A stretch of 64,000 bases of DNA. Source: CALESS01 sp964405455 (GTDB lineage: Bacteria > Chloroflexota > Anaerolineae > Anaerolineales > Anaerolineaceae). The position numbers and the translations under genes were made by a program. The stretch lies in contig CAYOOA010000001.1 in the NCBI GenBank assembly GCA_964405455.1, forward strand, positions 1-64,000, in the 5' to 3' direction. Positions 22,394 to 31,392 of this stretch are shown one piece after another. The notes under the pieces were generated by a model. That model was not told the origin of the DNA, searched no databases, and saw nothing but the letters and a program-made list of their open reading frames with translations. Every line of letters starts with the position of its first letter. Position 1 is the first letter of the stretch.

Positions 22394-24025
22394 ATGTTAC
22401 CCCGCGAAAAACGCTTCATTTCAATTCAAATCTGGGTTGCCTTAAGCGCGTTAGCTGTTGGCACCTTTTTTGGCCCATTTCAAGCCCTGGAACATGCACA
22501 TATCAACTTGTATCCTTTTTTGAAGCCATTGATTAAATCCTATTACCAGGGATTGACATTACACGGCGTCTTAAATGCACTGGTTTTCACCACCCTGTTT
22601 ATCACAGGTTTTCACACATTCGCTATTCTGCGCGGTTTGAAACGACCATTGAAGTGGTTCGGGCTGGCTGTGGCCGGTTATGTCATGATGATTGCAGGGA
22701 TGATCATGGCAGGGGTGATGATGTTTACGAACCAGGCGAGCGTTCTTTATACCTTCTACCCGCCATTGAAAGCATCATGGGTGTTTTATGTCGGGTTAAC
22801 CATCCTGATCATCGGCTCCTGGATGATTGGCTGGAGCCAGCTGGCTACTCTGGCTGCCTGGCGCAAGGAGCATCCGGGTGAGCGAACTCCCTTGATCGCG
22901 ATGGGATCAGCGGTCAATGTTCTGCTTTGGCAACTCGCCACGCTTGGCATCGCTGCACAAATGTTGATCCTGGTGATCCCCTGGGCGACAGGTATGGTAA
23001 AGGGAACCGATGTGTTGTTGAACCGTGTGCTTTTCTGGTTCACAGGTCACCCTTTGGTTTATTTTTGGCTTTTACCGGCTTATGTTTCATGGTATGGCAT
23101 GCTGCCAAAGCAGGTGGGCGGAAAGCTCTTCAGCGATTCGCTTGCCAGGCTTTCATTCTGGGGCTTTCTCGTATTTTCCACGCCGGTTGGTTTTCATCAT
23201 CAATTCGCCGATCCCGGGGTACCGGTGGCATGGAAGTACGTTCACACTTTGCTGACATTCATGGTAGTTATTCCATCCATGATGACAGCTTTCACCGTAA
23301 TTGCTTCCCTAGAAAGGGCCGGGCGGTCCAGGGGTGGGAAGGGCCTATTTGGCTGGATCAAGGCACTTCCCTGGAAGGACGCATCGGTTGCCGGGCAGAT
23401 CCTGGCAGGCGTCATTTTCTTCTTCGGCGGAATTGGCGGGATCATCAATGCGTCCGCCAGCCTGAACCTGGTGATCCATAATACCACCTGGGTTCCGGGG
23501 CATTTCCACCTGACCGTGGCAACAGCTTCTGCATTAACATTTATGGCAATCTGCTTCTGGTTAATCCCGTACCTGACAGGAAAACCCCTGCGGTATCCCA
23601 AGTTGGCCTTGTGGACCGTTTGGACCTGGTTTGTGGGGATGATCTTCTTCAGCTTTGGGATGCACTGGTTGGGTTTGTTGGGCGCGCCACGCCGCGTGCC
23701 TTTCTCCATCGCAGCCTACACCGATCCGACGTGGAAGTTGCCGCAAATATTGACAGGCATCGGCGGTTCAATTTTGTTCTTCGGGGCAGTTTTCTTTTTC
23801 ATCACTGTTTTGGGAACAGCTTTCAGCAAACAGAAATTGGATGCGGAACTGGAAACGCCGGTCGCTGAACCGGAAGTTGACTCAAGTCATACGCCTGCCT
23901 GGCTGGATAACTGGAAACTATGGATCATCCTGGCGGTGGTACTGGTTATCATCGGCTACGGCCCGGTTTTGGCAGACCTCTTTAAGAATATGCAATTGGT
24001 TGCACCCGGCTTCAAAGTATGGTAA
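22394..24025 (+). CDS. cbaA: ba3-type cytochrome c oxidase subunit I
   Basis: 543 residues with 12 or more membrane segments. Haem and copper ligands are visible: the low-spin haem His in LTLHGVLNALVF, the CuB His and cross-linked Tyr in FTGHPLVYFWLLPAYVSWY, the HHQFADPG pair, and the haem His pair in NTTWVPGHFHLTV. The GHPxVYFWLLPAY form marks the B (ba3) family. It reduces O2 to water and pumps protons. GAGGAGG precedes the ATG. No separate subunit III is present, as is usual for ba3 enzymes. Confidence 0.94.
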   Translation: MLPREKRFISIQIWVALSALAVGTFFGPFQALEHAHINLYPFLKPLIKSYYQGLTLHGVLNALVFTTLFITGFHTFAILRGLKRPLKWFGLAVAGYVMMIAGMIMAGVMMFTNQASVLYTFYPPLKASWVFYVGLTILIIGSWMIGWSQLATLAAWRKEHPGERTPLIAMGSAVNVLLWQLATLGIAAQMLILVIPWATGMVKGTDVLLNRVLFWFTGHPLVYFWLLPAYVSWYGMLPKQVGGKLFSDSLARLSFWGFLVFSTPVGFHHQFADPGVPVAWKYVHTLLTFMVVIPSMMTAFTVIASLERAGRSRGGKGLFGWIKALPWKDASVAGQILAGVIFFFGGIGGIINASASLNLVIHNTTWVPGHFHLTVATASALTFMAICFWLIPYLTGKPLRYPKLALWTVWTWFVGMIFFSFGMHWLGLLGAPRRVPFSIAAYTDPTWKLPQILTGIGGSILFFGAVFFFITVLGTAFSKQKLDAELETPVAEPEVDSSHTPAWLDNWKLWIILAVVLVIIGYGPVLADLFKNMQLVAPGFKVW

Positions 24026-24029
24026 TCAG

Positions 24030-24066
24030 AACCGGCCGCTTTATTAAGCGGCCGGTTCTTTTTATT
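24030..24066 (+). terminator. Terminator of the ba3 oxidase operon
   Basis: AACCGGCCGCTT, TTAT region, then AAGCGGCCGGTT, followed by CTTTTTATT: a 12-bp stem and T-run directly after the subunit I stop. Confidence 0.9.
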
Positions 24067-24076
24067 GGAGCATGGT

Positions 24077-24532
24077 CTACAGCGCAGAGAGGACTTCGGC
24101 GGCATGTCCGGCAGGCTTGACGCCTTCAAAGACTTTGCGGATCGTACCGTCTGGTCCAATCAAGAATGTGGTGCGGAAGACGCCATCGTACTCGCGGCCC
24201 ATATATTTCTTCGGTCCCCAGACGCCGTAGGCTAAGCAGATTGCATGGTCCACATCTGCCAAAAGCGGGAAGGGCAGGCTGTATTTACTCTTGAATTTGA
24301 CATGCGATTTTGGCGCATCCGGGGATACGCCCAGGATGATGATGCCAGCCTTTTCGTATTCAGCATAAGCATCCCGAAATTCACAAGCTTCCGTTGTGCA
24401 ACCGGGGGTGTCGTCCTTGGGATAAAAATACAGGACAACGGTGCGGCCCTTGAATTCAGACAGAGAACGGACTGTACCGTTTTCGTCCGGAAGGGAAAAA
24501 TCAGGGGCAGGAAAACCAGCAGCAATTGGCAT
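24077..24532 (-). CDS. bcp: Thioredoxin-dependent peroxiredoxin, BCP type
   Basis: 151 residues with the peroxiredoxin active site FYPKDDTPGCTTEACEF. The peroxidatic Cys is in PGCT (about residue 45) and a second Cys, the usual BCP resolving Cys, lies 5 residues later. It reduces peroxides with thioredoxin in the cytoplasm. AGGAGG precedes the ATG. It lies downstream of the moeA-type genes in the same direction. Confidence 0.93.
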   Translation of the reverse strand: MPIAAGFPAPDFSLPDENGTVRSLSEFKGRTVVLYFYPKDDTPGCTTEACEFRDAYAEYEKAGIIILGVSPDAPKSHVKFKSKYSLPFPLLADVDHAICLAYGVWGPKKYMGREYDGVFRTTFLIGPDGTIRKVFEGVKPAGHAAEVLSAL

Positions 24533-24544
24533 TGGAACCTCCTT

Positions 24545-26515
24545 TTACATTTTTATAATTATACCCATTTGATTTATATCATATCCTGGCAGTGACATCA
24601 CGGCTGAACGGAAGTCAGGGTCGCGGGTAAGATCCAGGAGAGGTGTAAGGAAATCATCTTTCAGGAACGCTTGAGGAATCACAAGGTCATACCTTTCTTG
24701 GAAAAGGGGGATGAAATCCAGACCGAGGGCACTGGCGGCAGCCGGGATGCCAAGGCCGCAATCTGCACGTCCGGAGGCAATAGCGGCGGCAACGGCGAGA
24801 TGGGTGTACTCTTCCTGCGTATAGCCATTAACCTGCATGGGGGTAATGTGCAATCTGGCCAGGTGGAAATCGAGCAGAAGGCGGGTGCCCGCGCCGCGCT
24901 GGCGATTAACAAATTGAACATCCTTGCGGGCAAGGTCTTCCAGGCTGTGAATTCCTTTTGGATTATCGCGGTGGATCATCAAGCCCTGTTGACGGTTCAC
25001 CCAGGTCATTAATTGGACCGGGGTATCCGGCAGATACTGGCGGACGGAAGAGATGTTATACTCTCCTGTTTCGGGATCCAACAGGTGACAGCCAGCCAGG
25101 TGAGTTTCTCCACGGCGAAGAGCGACCAACCCGCCCAGGCTGCCCACATTGGAGGAAACCAAACGGCGCCCCCGAATGGAAAGGAATTGGGCAACCAGAT
25201 CGAGGGTCATATCATGTGAGCCGATGGCAAAAATGGTTTTCTCGATATCTTTCGCAGGGCGATATAACCGTACCTGGACTCGGCTGCCAGCTTCCAATCC
25301 CTGTACTCCGGCAGTAAGGATGGTGATACCATCCGCCTGCACCAGGGAGGTGATCACACCTGCACCGCGATTGAGGGGGGCTGCCAGCAGCTTTTCGCCC
25401 ACCCGGCCGACAACAACCCGCAGATAATCCACATCACCGGGCGGTGAATTCACCTTGCGGGTCAACTGAGCCTGAATGATTTGCGGCTCCCAGGCAGGCC
25501 GGCCGAGCCAGCAGGCAATCAATGGTTCGATAAATATCTCTGCGGTCAGGGCGGCAGAAACCGGATAACCAGGCACACCAATAATAGGAGTAACTTCTGG
25601 GCCTGTCAGGCCGGGGGAGCGCTGGATGAAACCGAAAATGACCGGATGACCAGGGCGAACAGCTACGCCGTGGAACAGGAGCTGGCCGAGCTTTTCTACT
25701 ACGGCGGCTGAGAAGTCCTCCACACCGGCAGAAGAGCCAGCATTGAGCAGGACAAGATCGGATTGATCGGCTGCCTTTTGAACGCGGGCACAAATCTCGT
25801 CAAAATTATCTCGAATAATGCTGGAACGCTCTGCCAGGCCCCCCCAGGAGTTGACCTGGGCTGCCAGGACAATTGAATTGTATTCAATGATTTCTCCCGT
25901 TTGAGGAACGTTGGTCGGGGGGACTAATTCTGTTCCAGTCGGGATGATCGTAACCCGCGGGCGGCGCGAAACCTGCAGGGTGGTGTGACCGCTCGCAGCG
26001 GCAGCGCCCAGATCCACAGGGCGGAGTACCTGACCGGCTGGAAGAACCAACTGGCTGGTGACGATATCCTCCCCCAGGGGGCGGATATGCTGCCAGGGTG
26101 GGACGGCTTGGCGGATACGAATGACATCCGGTTTCCGGATGTCAGCAGCCGGCTGACCGGTCGGCCCCAGCCCTTCAACCAATTCAATGGGAATAACGGC
26201 ATTGGCCCAATCCGGGATCGGGTCACCCGTATCCAGATATACCGCCTGGTTGGGAATCGATAAGTATACCGGGGCAGAAGGCATCGCCTGGGCAGTATCT
26301 GAAGAACGGACGGCAAAGCCATCCATGGCCGAAGAATGGTAATGCGGAGAGGAGATCCTGGCCCACAGCGGACCAACCAGTACCCTGCCGATTGCGTTCT
26401 CATCCACAGGAATTTCTTCCGTGCCCAAAATCCCCCACAGATTTCTTGAGGTGAGTGAACTCTGGAGGATGGACTTTGCCTGTTCCAACGGGATGTCTTT
26501 TAAGTAAACGCTCAT
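24545..26515 (-). CDS. MoeA-type molybdotransferase fused to a PBP-like domain
   Basis: 656 residues. Residues 1-410 are MoeA-like, with AMDGFAVRS near residue 65, TGDPIP, NAGSSAGVEDF and GVPGYPVSAA. Residues about 420-656 form a type-2 periplasmic-binding-protein-like domain (COG1910-like) with SHDMTLDLVAQFL and RQRGAGTRLLLDFHL. No signal peptide is present, so the binding domain is cytoplasmic. MoeA inserts Mo into adenylylated molybdopterin. The added domain may sense or hold molybdate, tungstate or cofactor; this is inference from family architecture. It starts 8 bp after the second moeA gene. Confidence 0.88.
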   Translation of the reverse strand: MSVYLKDIPLEQAKSILQSSLTSRNLWGILGTEEIPVDENAIGRVLVGPLWARISSPHYHSSAMDGFAVRSSDTAQAMPSAPVYLSIPNQAVYLDTGDPIPDWANAVIPIELVEGLGPTGQPAADIRKPDVIRIRQAVPPWQHIRPLGEDIVTSQLVLPAGQVLRPVDLGAAAASGHTTLQVSRRPRVTIIPTGTELVPPTNVPQTGEIIEYNSIVLAAQVNSWGGLAERSSIIRDNFDEICARVQKAADQSDLVLLNAGSSAGVEDFSAAVVEKLGQLLFHGVAVRPGHPVIFGFIQRSPGLTGPEVTPIIGVPGYPVSAALTAEIFIEPLIACWLGRPAWEPQIIQAQLTRKVNSPPGDVDYLRVVVGRVGEKLLAAPLNRGAGVITSLVQADGITILTAGVQGLEAGSRVQVRLYRPAKDIEKTIFAIGSHDMTLDLVAQFLSIRGRRLVSSNVGSLGGLVALRRGETHLAGCHLLDPETGEYNISSVRQYLPDTPVQLMTWVNRQQGLMIHRDNPKGIHSLEDLARKDVQFVNRQRGAGTRLLLDFHLARLHITPMQVNGYTQEEYTHLAVAAAIASGRADCGLGIPAAASALGLDFIPLFQERYDLVIPQAFLKDDFLTPLLDLTRDPDFRSAVMSLPGYDINQMGIIIKM

Positions 26516-26523
26516 GACCTTTC

Positions 26524-27756
26524 CTACAGTAGATATACTTCAACCACCTCGCCGGCAGACAGTCCTGTTGACTCCGGTGAGATGCGGATCAGGCCATCTG
26601 CCTGAACAAGGGAGAAGATGAGGTTGCTCTTGTAAAACACAGGTTCAGCCTGCCAACCTGATTCGCTTTGACCCAGTCGGACCGGGAACCAATCTTCACG
26701 GCCGGCCTGGGATGAAAGGTTTATCGCCAGGTGGGCCAAAATAGTCGGTCGGGGGGTGGGGGTAGCCCCGGATAATCTTTGCAGGAGAGGAACCAGGAAC
26801 AGGTTGGCCACGACCAGGGCTGAAACTGGATTACCTGGCAATCCTACTACAGGTTTTCCATTACAGACAGCCAGGATGGTCGGTTTGCCCGGCTTGACAT
26901 TCACGCCATGCACCAACACTCCTGGAGAACCGAGCCGTTGAATAACCCGGGCAGTTAAGTCGCGGGTGGAAGCGGACGATCCGGCCGTAACAACTGCGCC
27001 GTCGTTTTCTTCCAGAGCCTGATTTAACCGCACGAAAAACTCTTCTTCCCGATCGGGCAGGATGCCGTATGAGTGAGGATTTCCACCGTGATGTTGGACC
27101 AGACTACCTAAAGAATAACTGTTAATATCGCGAACCTGGCCTGGGTTGGGCTTTTGATCAGGAGGAATGACTTCATCCCCGGAGGATAGGATGGCGATGG
27201 ATGGCTTGCGAAAAACATCTATTTCCAGGATCCCCAACGCCATCAAACCACCTATATCTGCCGGGCGAAGGCGAACGCCGGATTTCAAAATCAGTTCCCC
27301 GACCTCCAGGTCTTCACCTGTGGTGAGAATGTTCTCCAGTGGGGCAACCGGACGGAGGATTTCTAGTTCACCCGGCCTGGCCAGTTGGGTATGTTCAAGC
27401 ATGATGACCGCATTGGCACCAGGAGGCAACATTCCACCGGTGTGAATGGGGGCAGCACGCCCCTGTTTTACTGGATGCACCGCCGGACTGCCCATGGGGA
27501 TTTCTTCATCTAACTTAAGATAAGCCGGCAGGGTTTCACTGGAACCAAAGGTGTCGGATGCAATTACAGCGTAACCATCCACTGTCGATCGGTCAAAGGC
27601 TGGCAGAGATTCCGGAGAAGTAATCTCCCGGGCGTTGATGCGCCCAAGAGCATCGGCCGCTTTGATGTGTTCCAGCGAGGGTTGACGAATGGGAAGGTTA
27701 GCAAACCAAAGTTGCAGAGCCTCGGTAGGTGGTAAAAGAGTGAGAAATTCCGGCAT
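26524..27756 (-). CDS. moeA: Molybdopterin molybdotransferase MoeA
   Basis: 410 residues with all MoeA landmarks: FDRSTVDGYAVIASD (domain I), TGGMLPPGANAV (domain II), the catalytic-domain TAGSSASTRDL and VGLPGNPVSALV, and a beta-barrel C-terminal domain. It ligates molybdate to molybdopterin. It lies 3 bp from the UbiA-like stop and 8 bp before the MoeA-PBP fusion; together with mobA and fdhD it completes a late molybdenum cofactor set. No strong Shine-Dalgarno is visible. Confidence 0.92.
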   Translation of the reverse strand: MPEFLTLLPPTEALQLWFANLPIRQPSLEHIKAADALGRINAREITSPESLPAFDRSTVDGYAVIASDTFGSSETLPAYLKLDEEIPMGSPAVHPVKQGRAAPIHTGGMLPPGANAVIMLEHTQLARPGELEILRPVAPLENILTTGEDLEVGELILKSGVRLRPADIGGLMALGILEIDVFRKPSIAILSSGDEVIPPDQKPNPGQVRDINSYSLGSLVQHHGGNPHSYGILPDREEEFFVRLNQALEENDGAVVTAGSSASTRDLTARVIQRLGSPGVLVHGVNVKPGKPTILAVCNGKPVVGLPGNPVSALVVANLFLVPLLQRLSGATPTPRPTILAHLAINLSSQAGREDWFPVRLGQSESGWQAEPVFYKSNLIFSLVQADGLIRISPESTGLSAGEVVEVYLL

Positions 27757-27759
27757 ATC

Positions 27760-28674
27760 TCAGGCTGTCCAGAGGGCGAAGGCCAGGAAGTAGGCAGTCA
27801 GTACAAAGGTGGCTGCCGCCGTAGCCCGCAGTAAAGTCCAATTTGGTTTGGCTCCGCCAGCGATCCTGCCCATCTGCCAGATTTGAAAAATGCCGATTGG
27901 CAGGGTGATCAAACCAGGCCAAAGCAGTGCCCAGGGGAGTTCCAGCAAGGTGGCTGCGCCCAGTAAAAGGTAAGAGAAGAGGATCAATAAGTTGTGCAGG
28001 TTCATGCCCTGCGCCCATCCCAGTCGTACCATCATGGTCTTGCGGCTAAAGTGCTCATCATTTGCGTAATTTGGCAGGGAGAAAGCCATCTGGAGAGCGA
28101 GGAACAACGCAGTGAGAGGAAAAGTCAACAAGGCCAACAGGCGGTGTAATTCTCCGGCCTGCAACGAAAAAGAGAATGCCGGGATCAAATTGGCAATTAT
28201 AAATGCAAGGATTAGTTCACCATAACCGGCATAAACCAGGCGGAATGGAGGAGCCCCGTAGACGACAGCCAGCAATACTCCAACACCGATGATGAGAAAA
28301 CCGGAGGTTACCAATGCTTTTTCTGAGATGAGAATAACGGTCAATACTGCCCCGGCAGTCAATGTGGTGGCTGCTGCCAGTAAAACCGCCGAGCGGCTGA
28401 TAACAGATGCCTGCAGACGAATATTTTCATCCGCAATACCTTTTATGCCTGGATTGCGGGCAGGTGGGAGATCAAAAGCGGATTTCAGGAAATAGGCACT
28501 CATTTGCAGTAATGTGATGCAGCCCTGACCCAGGAAATAGCGGCCCCAGTCCAGGGGGTTACCCAGGTAGACCATCAACCCGGCCCCCAGGGCATACATT
28601 AATGCACCTGCCAGCAACTCTAGCGGCCGAGCGTAAAGCAAAATGAGGCGGAAGGGTGTCTGTTTTTGAGCCAT
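27760..28674 (-). CDS. UbiA-like prenyltransferase family membrane protein, divergent
   Basis: 304 residues with about eight or nine membrane helices in UbiA spacing. The first acidic motif (usually NDxxD) reads KSAFDLPPARNPG, with only one Asp in the equivalent place. The second (DxxxDxxxG) reads NYANDEHFSRKTMMVRLG, with the first Asp changed to Asn. The family transfers prenyl groups to aromatic acceptors such as quinone precursors using Mg-diphosphate. The weakened motifs make the substrate and even activity uncertain. The start MAQKQTP at 28674 is preferred to the ATG at 28701. Confidence 0.65.
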   Translation of the reverse strand: MAQKQTPFRLILLYARPLELLAGALMYALGAGLMVYLGNPLDWGRYFLGQGCITLLQMSAYFLKSAFDLPPARNPGIKGIADENIRLQASVISRSAVLLAAATTLTAGAVLTVILISEKALVTSGFLIIGVGVLLAVVYGAPPFRLVYAGYGELILAFIIANLIPAFSFSLQAGELHRLLALLTFPLTALFLALQMAFSLPNYANDEHFSRKTMMVRLGWAQGMNLHNLLILFSYLLLGAATLLELPWALLWPGLITLPIGIFQIWQMGRIAGGAKPNWTLLRATAAATFVLTAYFLAFALWTA

Positions 28675-28790
28675 ATCCGTAGAGAAATTCCACCAGCACA
28701 ACTGAAGCGGAAATTGTTGTGATTTAACTATACTACATTGAAGCGGAGGATGCCAAAATCCTCACGTCAAATTAATCCAATGTTGATTTC

Positions 28791-30806
28791 CTACAAGACT
28801 GCAGCCACTTCCACCCGGTCGCGACCATGATCCTTGGCCGAGAAAACAGCTGCATCGGCTGCGCGGAGCAATTCGGTCACCGATTGGCCGTGGATGGGAA
28901 AACTGGCGATGCCGACGGAGAATGAGATGGGTTGCGGTGGCCGAATTTCGCTGCGGACATGAACATTGTGCACGCCCAGGCAGAGTTGTTCTGCTCTTTC
29001 ACGCGCAATTTCCAATGAAGCTTCCGGTAAGATCAGCAGGAATTCATCTCCACCATAGCGACAGGCTACATCTCCGGCACGGATGGCATGCAGAAGGAAA
29101 TTTCCAACATCGGAAAGGGCTTGATCCACGTTGGGGTGGCCAAACAAAGAGTTAAGATCGCGAAAATGATCCATATCGATCATGATGATACTGACCGGTT
29201 TCCCGGAACGGCGGGAACGGTGCAGCTCTTTTTCGAGGTATTCTTCCATATAATATCGGTTGTACAATCCGGTCAAGGGATCATGCAGGGCCTGGTCGCT
29301 CAAGTTTTCTCGCAGGCGGACATTGGTCAAAGCGAGGCCAATCTGCTCAGCCAGGGCTGCAGCCAGGTGCTGCGAGGATTCATCTATCCTTGCATGGGTA
29401 TCCAGGGCTTCGAGCTGAAAAAGGCCAAAGATCTCCCCCTGTTGCAGGATGGGAATACACAGTGAGGTTTGAAAATCTGAAACTGGACGAGAATGATTAC
29501 AAACCAAGTTGCGGGGTTCATCGCGAACGAGAAAAGGTGCGCCTCTGCGGATTGCCCAACAATCGTTCATTTCCATCCTGTCATGGAAAGGTGGAGAGCC
29601 CCAATAAGAGGTTAATTCAAGGTTCTTCTTGCCGGCAGGTTGAATGAAGAAGGCCCCGGAGAGGGAGGGGAATAACCCGCTGGCTGTTTCAGCAGCGATG
29701 GCATAGGCTTCTTCGGCTGTTCGGCAAAGTTGGAGATTGTTGGCCATATCAGAAAGCAGGCTAATCTCCTGGGTGCGTTTCTCCAACTCCCAAATTTGAT
29801 CCTGGAGTTGTTTTTTTGTTTCAACAAGGGCAATTTCAGCTTCTTTGTGGGCGGTAATATCTTGAATGGCACCAATGACTCGCCAGGAATCTTTCTCATT
29901 GGCTGAAATAATCATTTTTATCACAACGTGAACCCAACGAGCCCCCCCTGCTTTTGTCATCAGTCGCACGTCACATGCGCCAACCTTACCCGGAGTGGTT
30001 TTTTTAATAGTGCCAGAAAGTAGATCCTGGTCAGCAGGATGGATGAAAATGAGCCAGGAATCTTGTGATTGGACTTCAGCTAGTGAATATCCGGTGACCA
30101 GGGCAAAGGTTTCAGAAACCCATTCGAGAAGAGGCTTATCTTCTAAAGGATCCTTGAGGGAGAACGCAAAATCGGCAGAAATGTCAGATATGACACGGAA
30201 ACGCTCTTCAGATACACGCAAGGAATTGCATTCAGATAGTTGATCTGTTGTCTGAATCACAATCATGGTCCTGCTGTAATCTGATTCGCATCCGGGTAAT
30301 GCCATCCAATGGATATAGGCAGCAACCGGTTTTTCGGTGATGTCAAGTCTCACATTTTCAAGGTTTATGTTAGTCTGACGGTTCCAGATGGCTGTCATTT
30401 CTTGCAGAAAGATTTGTTCGGAACGGAAACCTGCGTCCCTGAGTTGGGATGATAATTCACCGGAATCTCTGGCAGTAAATAAAGCCATGGCAGGCTGTGT
30501 GGCGGAAATCAACCGGATCGCAGAAATTCCTGTTTCGATGAAATCTGGATTTTCAAGGCAAAAGGACGGAAGATCTGCAATACCCTGAGAATGAAGACCA
30601 TCCAGCATTTTTACAACTGCGCTGTAATCCTCGACCAGGATTGCAGCCGGTATGTTATTCAATATCCCCTGATAATGGCTCTCCAGGTTGGCAGCAATGT
30701 CCGAGGCCGGAATCATTTTTCCACCGGCATTGATCAAAGACTGGATAAAGCGATCGCGGTCAGGTAGATCTTCAGGCAGGTAAAGGTACTCCTCTACTGG
30801 GGTCAT
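28791..30806 (-). CDS. Diguanylate cyclase with PAS and GAF sensor domains
   Basis: 671 residues. Residues 1-190 are a sensor-like region I do not recognise. A PAS/PAC domain (about 198-330) has ADFAFSLKDPLEDKP and WRVIGAIQDITAHKEAE. It is followed by a short coiled coil, a GAF domain (about 345-495) and a GGDEF domain (about 505-665). The catalytic motif CRYGGDEFLLILP is intact and an RAGD I-site lies just upstream, so c-di-GMP synthesis with product inhibition is expected. There is no membrane segment, so it is cytoplasmic. It is divergent from the surface-protein cluster, with 107 bp between start codons. Confidence 0.88.
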   Translation of the reverse strand: MTPVEEYLYLPEDLPDRDRFIQSLINAGGKMIPASDIAANLESHYQGILNNIPAAILVEDYSAVVKMLDGLHSQGIADLPSFCLENPDFIETGISAIRLISATQPAMALFTARDSGELSSQLRDAGFRSEQIFLQEMTAIWNRQTNINLENVRLDITEKPVAAYIHWMALPGCESDYSRTMIVIQTTDQLSECNSLRVSEERFRVISDISADFAFSLKDPLEDKPLLEWVSETFALVTGYSLAEVQSQDSWLIFIHPADQDLLSGTIKKTTPGKVGACDVRLMTKAGGARWVHVVIKMIISANEKDSWRVIGAIQDITAHKEAEIALVETKKQLQDQIWELEKRTQEISLLSDMANNLQLCRTAEEAYAIAAETASGLFPSLSGAFFIQPAGKKNLELTSYWGSPPFHDRMEMNDCWAIRRGAPFLVRDEPRNLVCNHSRPVSDFQTSLCIPILQQGEIFGLFQLEALDTHARIDESSQHLAAALAEQIGLALTNVRLRENLSDQALHDPLTGLYNRYYMEEYLEKELHRSRRSGKPVSIIMIDMDHFRDLNSLFGHPNVDQALSDVGNFLLHAIRAGDVACRYGGDEFLLILPEASLEIARERAEQLCLGVHNVHVRSEIRPPQPISFSVGIASFPIHGQSVTELLRAADAAVFSAKDHGRDRVEVAAVL

Positions 30807-30913
30807 GGCACCTTTCTTTTTAGCGAAAGCATATCCGATTGATGTTATTATATGATATCCTCCAAAGATTACGATAGAAACTTTTATGGAGTTTTTTTAG
30901 AGTTGATCAGCCA

Positions 30914-31390
30914 ATGAACAAAGTATCGGTGAAATATATAAATCGGAATAATCTTAGAAATGCAGCTGGAGTCTTGGGCCTTGTTTCACTACTATTGGCT
31001 TTGCTGGGTGGGTATCAAGAGCTGACCATAACCATCGAGGTGCAATGGAAAACGGGCAGCCAGTTGAACCTGGTAGGGTTTTATTTGCTCCGCAGTGAAG
31101 GTGATGAAGATTCGTTTCTTCCAATCAACTCAGTCATGATCCCGATACAGGGAGACCGGGTAATCGGTAATCAATATCTATTCATCGATAAACAAGTACA
31201 ACCAGGAAAAATATATTATTATAAAATAGAGGAGATAACCATCCAGGGTGCCCGTGAGGTAATTGGTCAAACCAAGGTTGAGGCCAACCATCCGGGTGGG
31301 CTGGCAATGTTTTTTTCAGGCATATTCGCCTTTCTGGCTGTAGCAATATTATGGATAATAAATAAACATTCACAATCTGCGGAGGATTGA
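30914..31390 (+). CDS. Membrane-anchored protein with FN3-like outer domain
   Basis: 158 residues: an N-terminal membrane helix (about 18-36), an outer domain of about 90 residues and a C-terminal helix (about 130-150). The outer domain has the FN3-like pattern VQWKTGSQLNLVGFYLLRS and GKIYYYKIEEIT, related to the W-T-x-S-E-x-N-x-x-G-F domain common in bacterial surface proteins. First gene of a run of four overlapping or adjacent genes. No strong ribosome-binding site is visible. The function is unknown. Confidence 0.7.
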   Translation: MNKVSVKYINRNNLRNAAGVLGLVSLLLALLGGYQELTITIEVQWKTGSQLNLVGFYLLRSEGDEDSFLPINSVMIPIQGDRVIGNQYLFIDKQVQPGKIYYYKIEEITIQGAREVIGQTKVEANHPGGLAMFFSGIFAFLAVAILWIINKHSQSAED

Positions 31391-31392
31391 TA

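Noticed and set aside
30807..30913. c-di-GMP riboswitch in the gap between the GGDEF gene and the surface cluster
   Set aside because: Only 107 bp, AT-rich, and I could not find the conserved GEMM helices.
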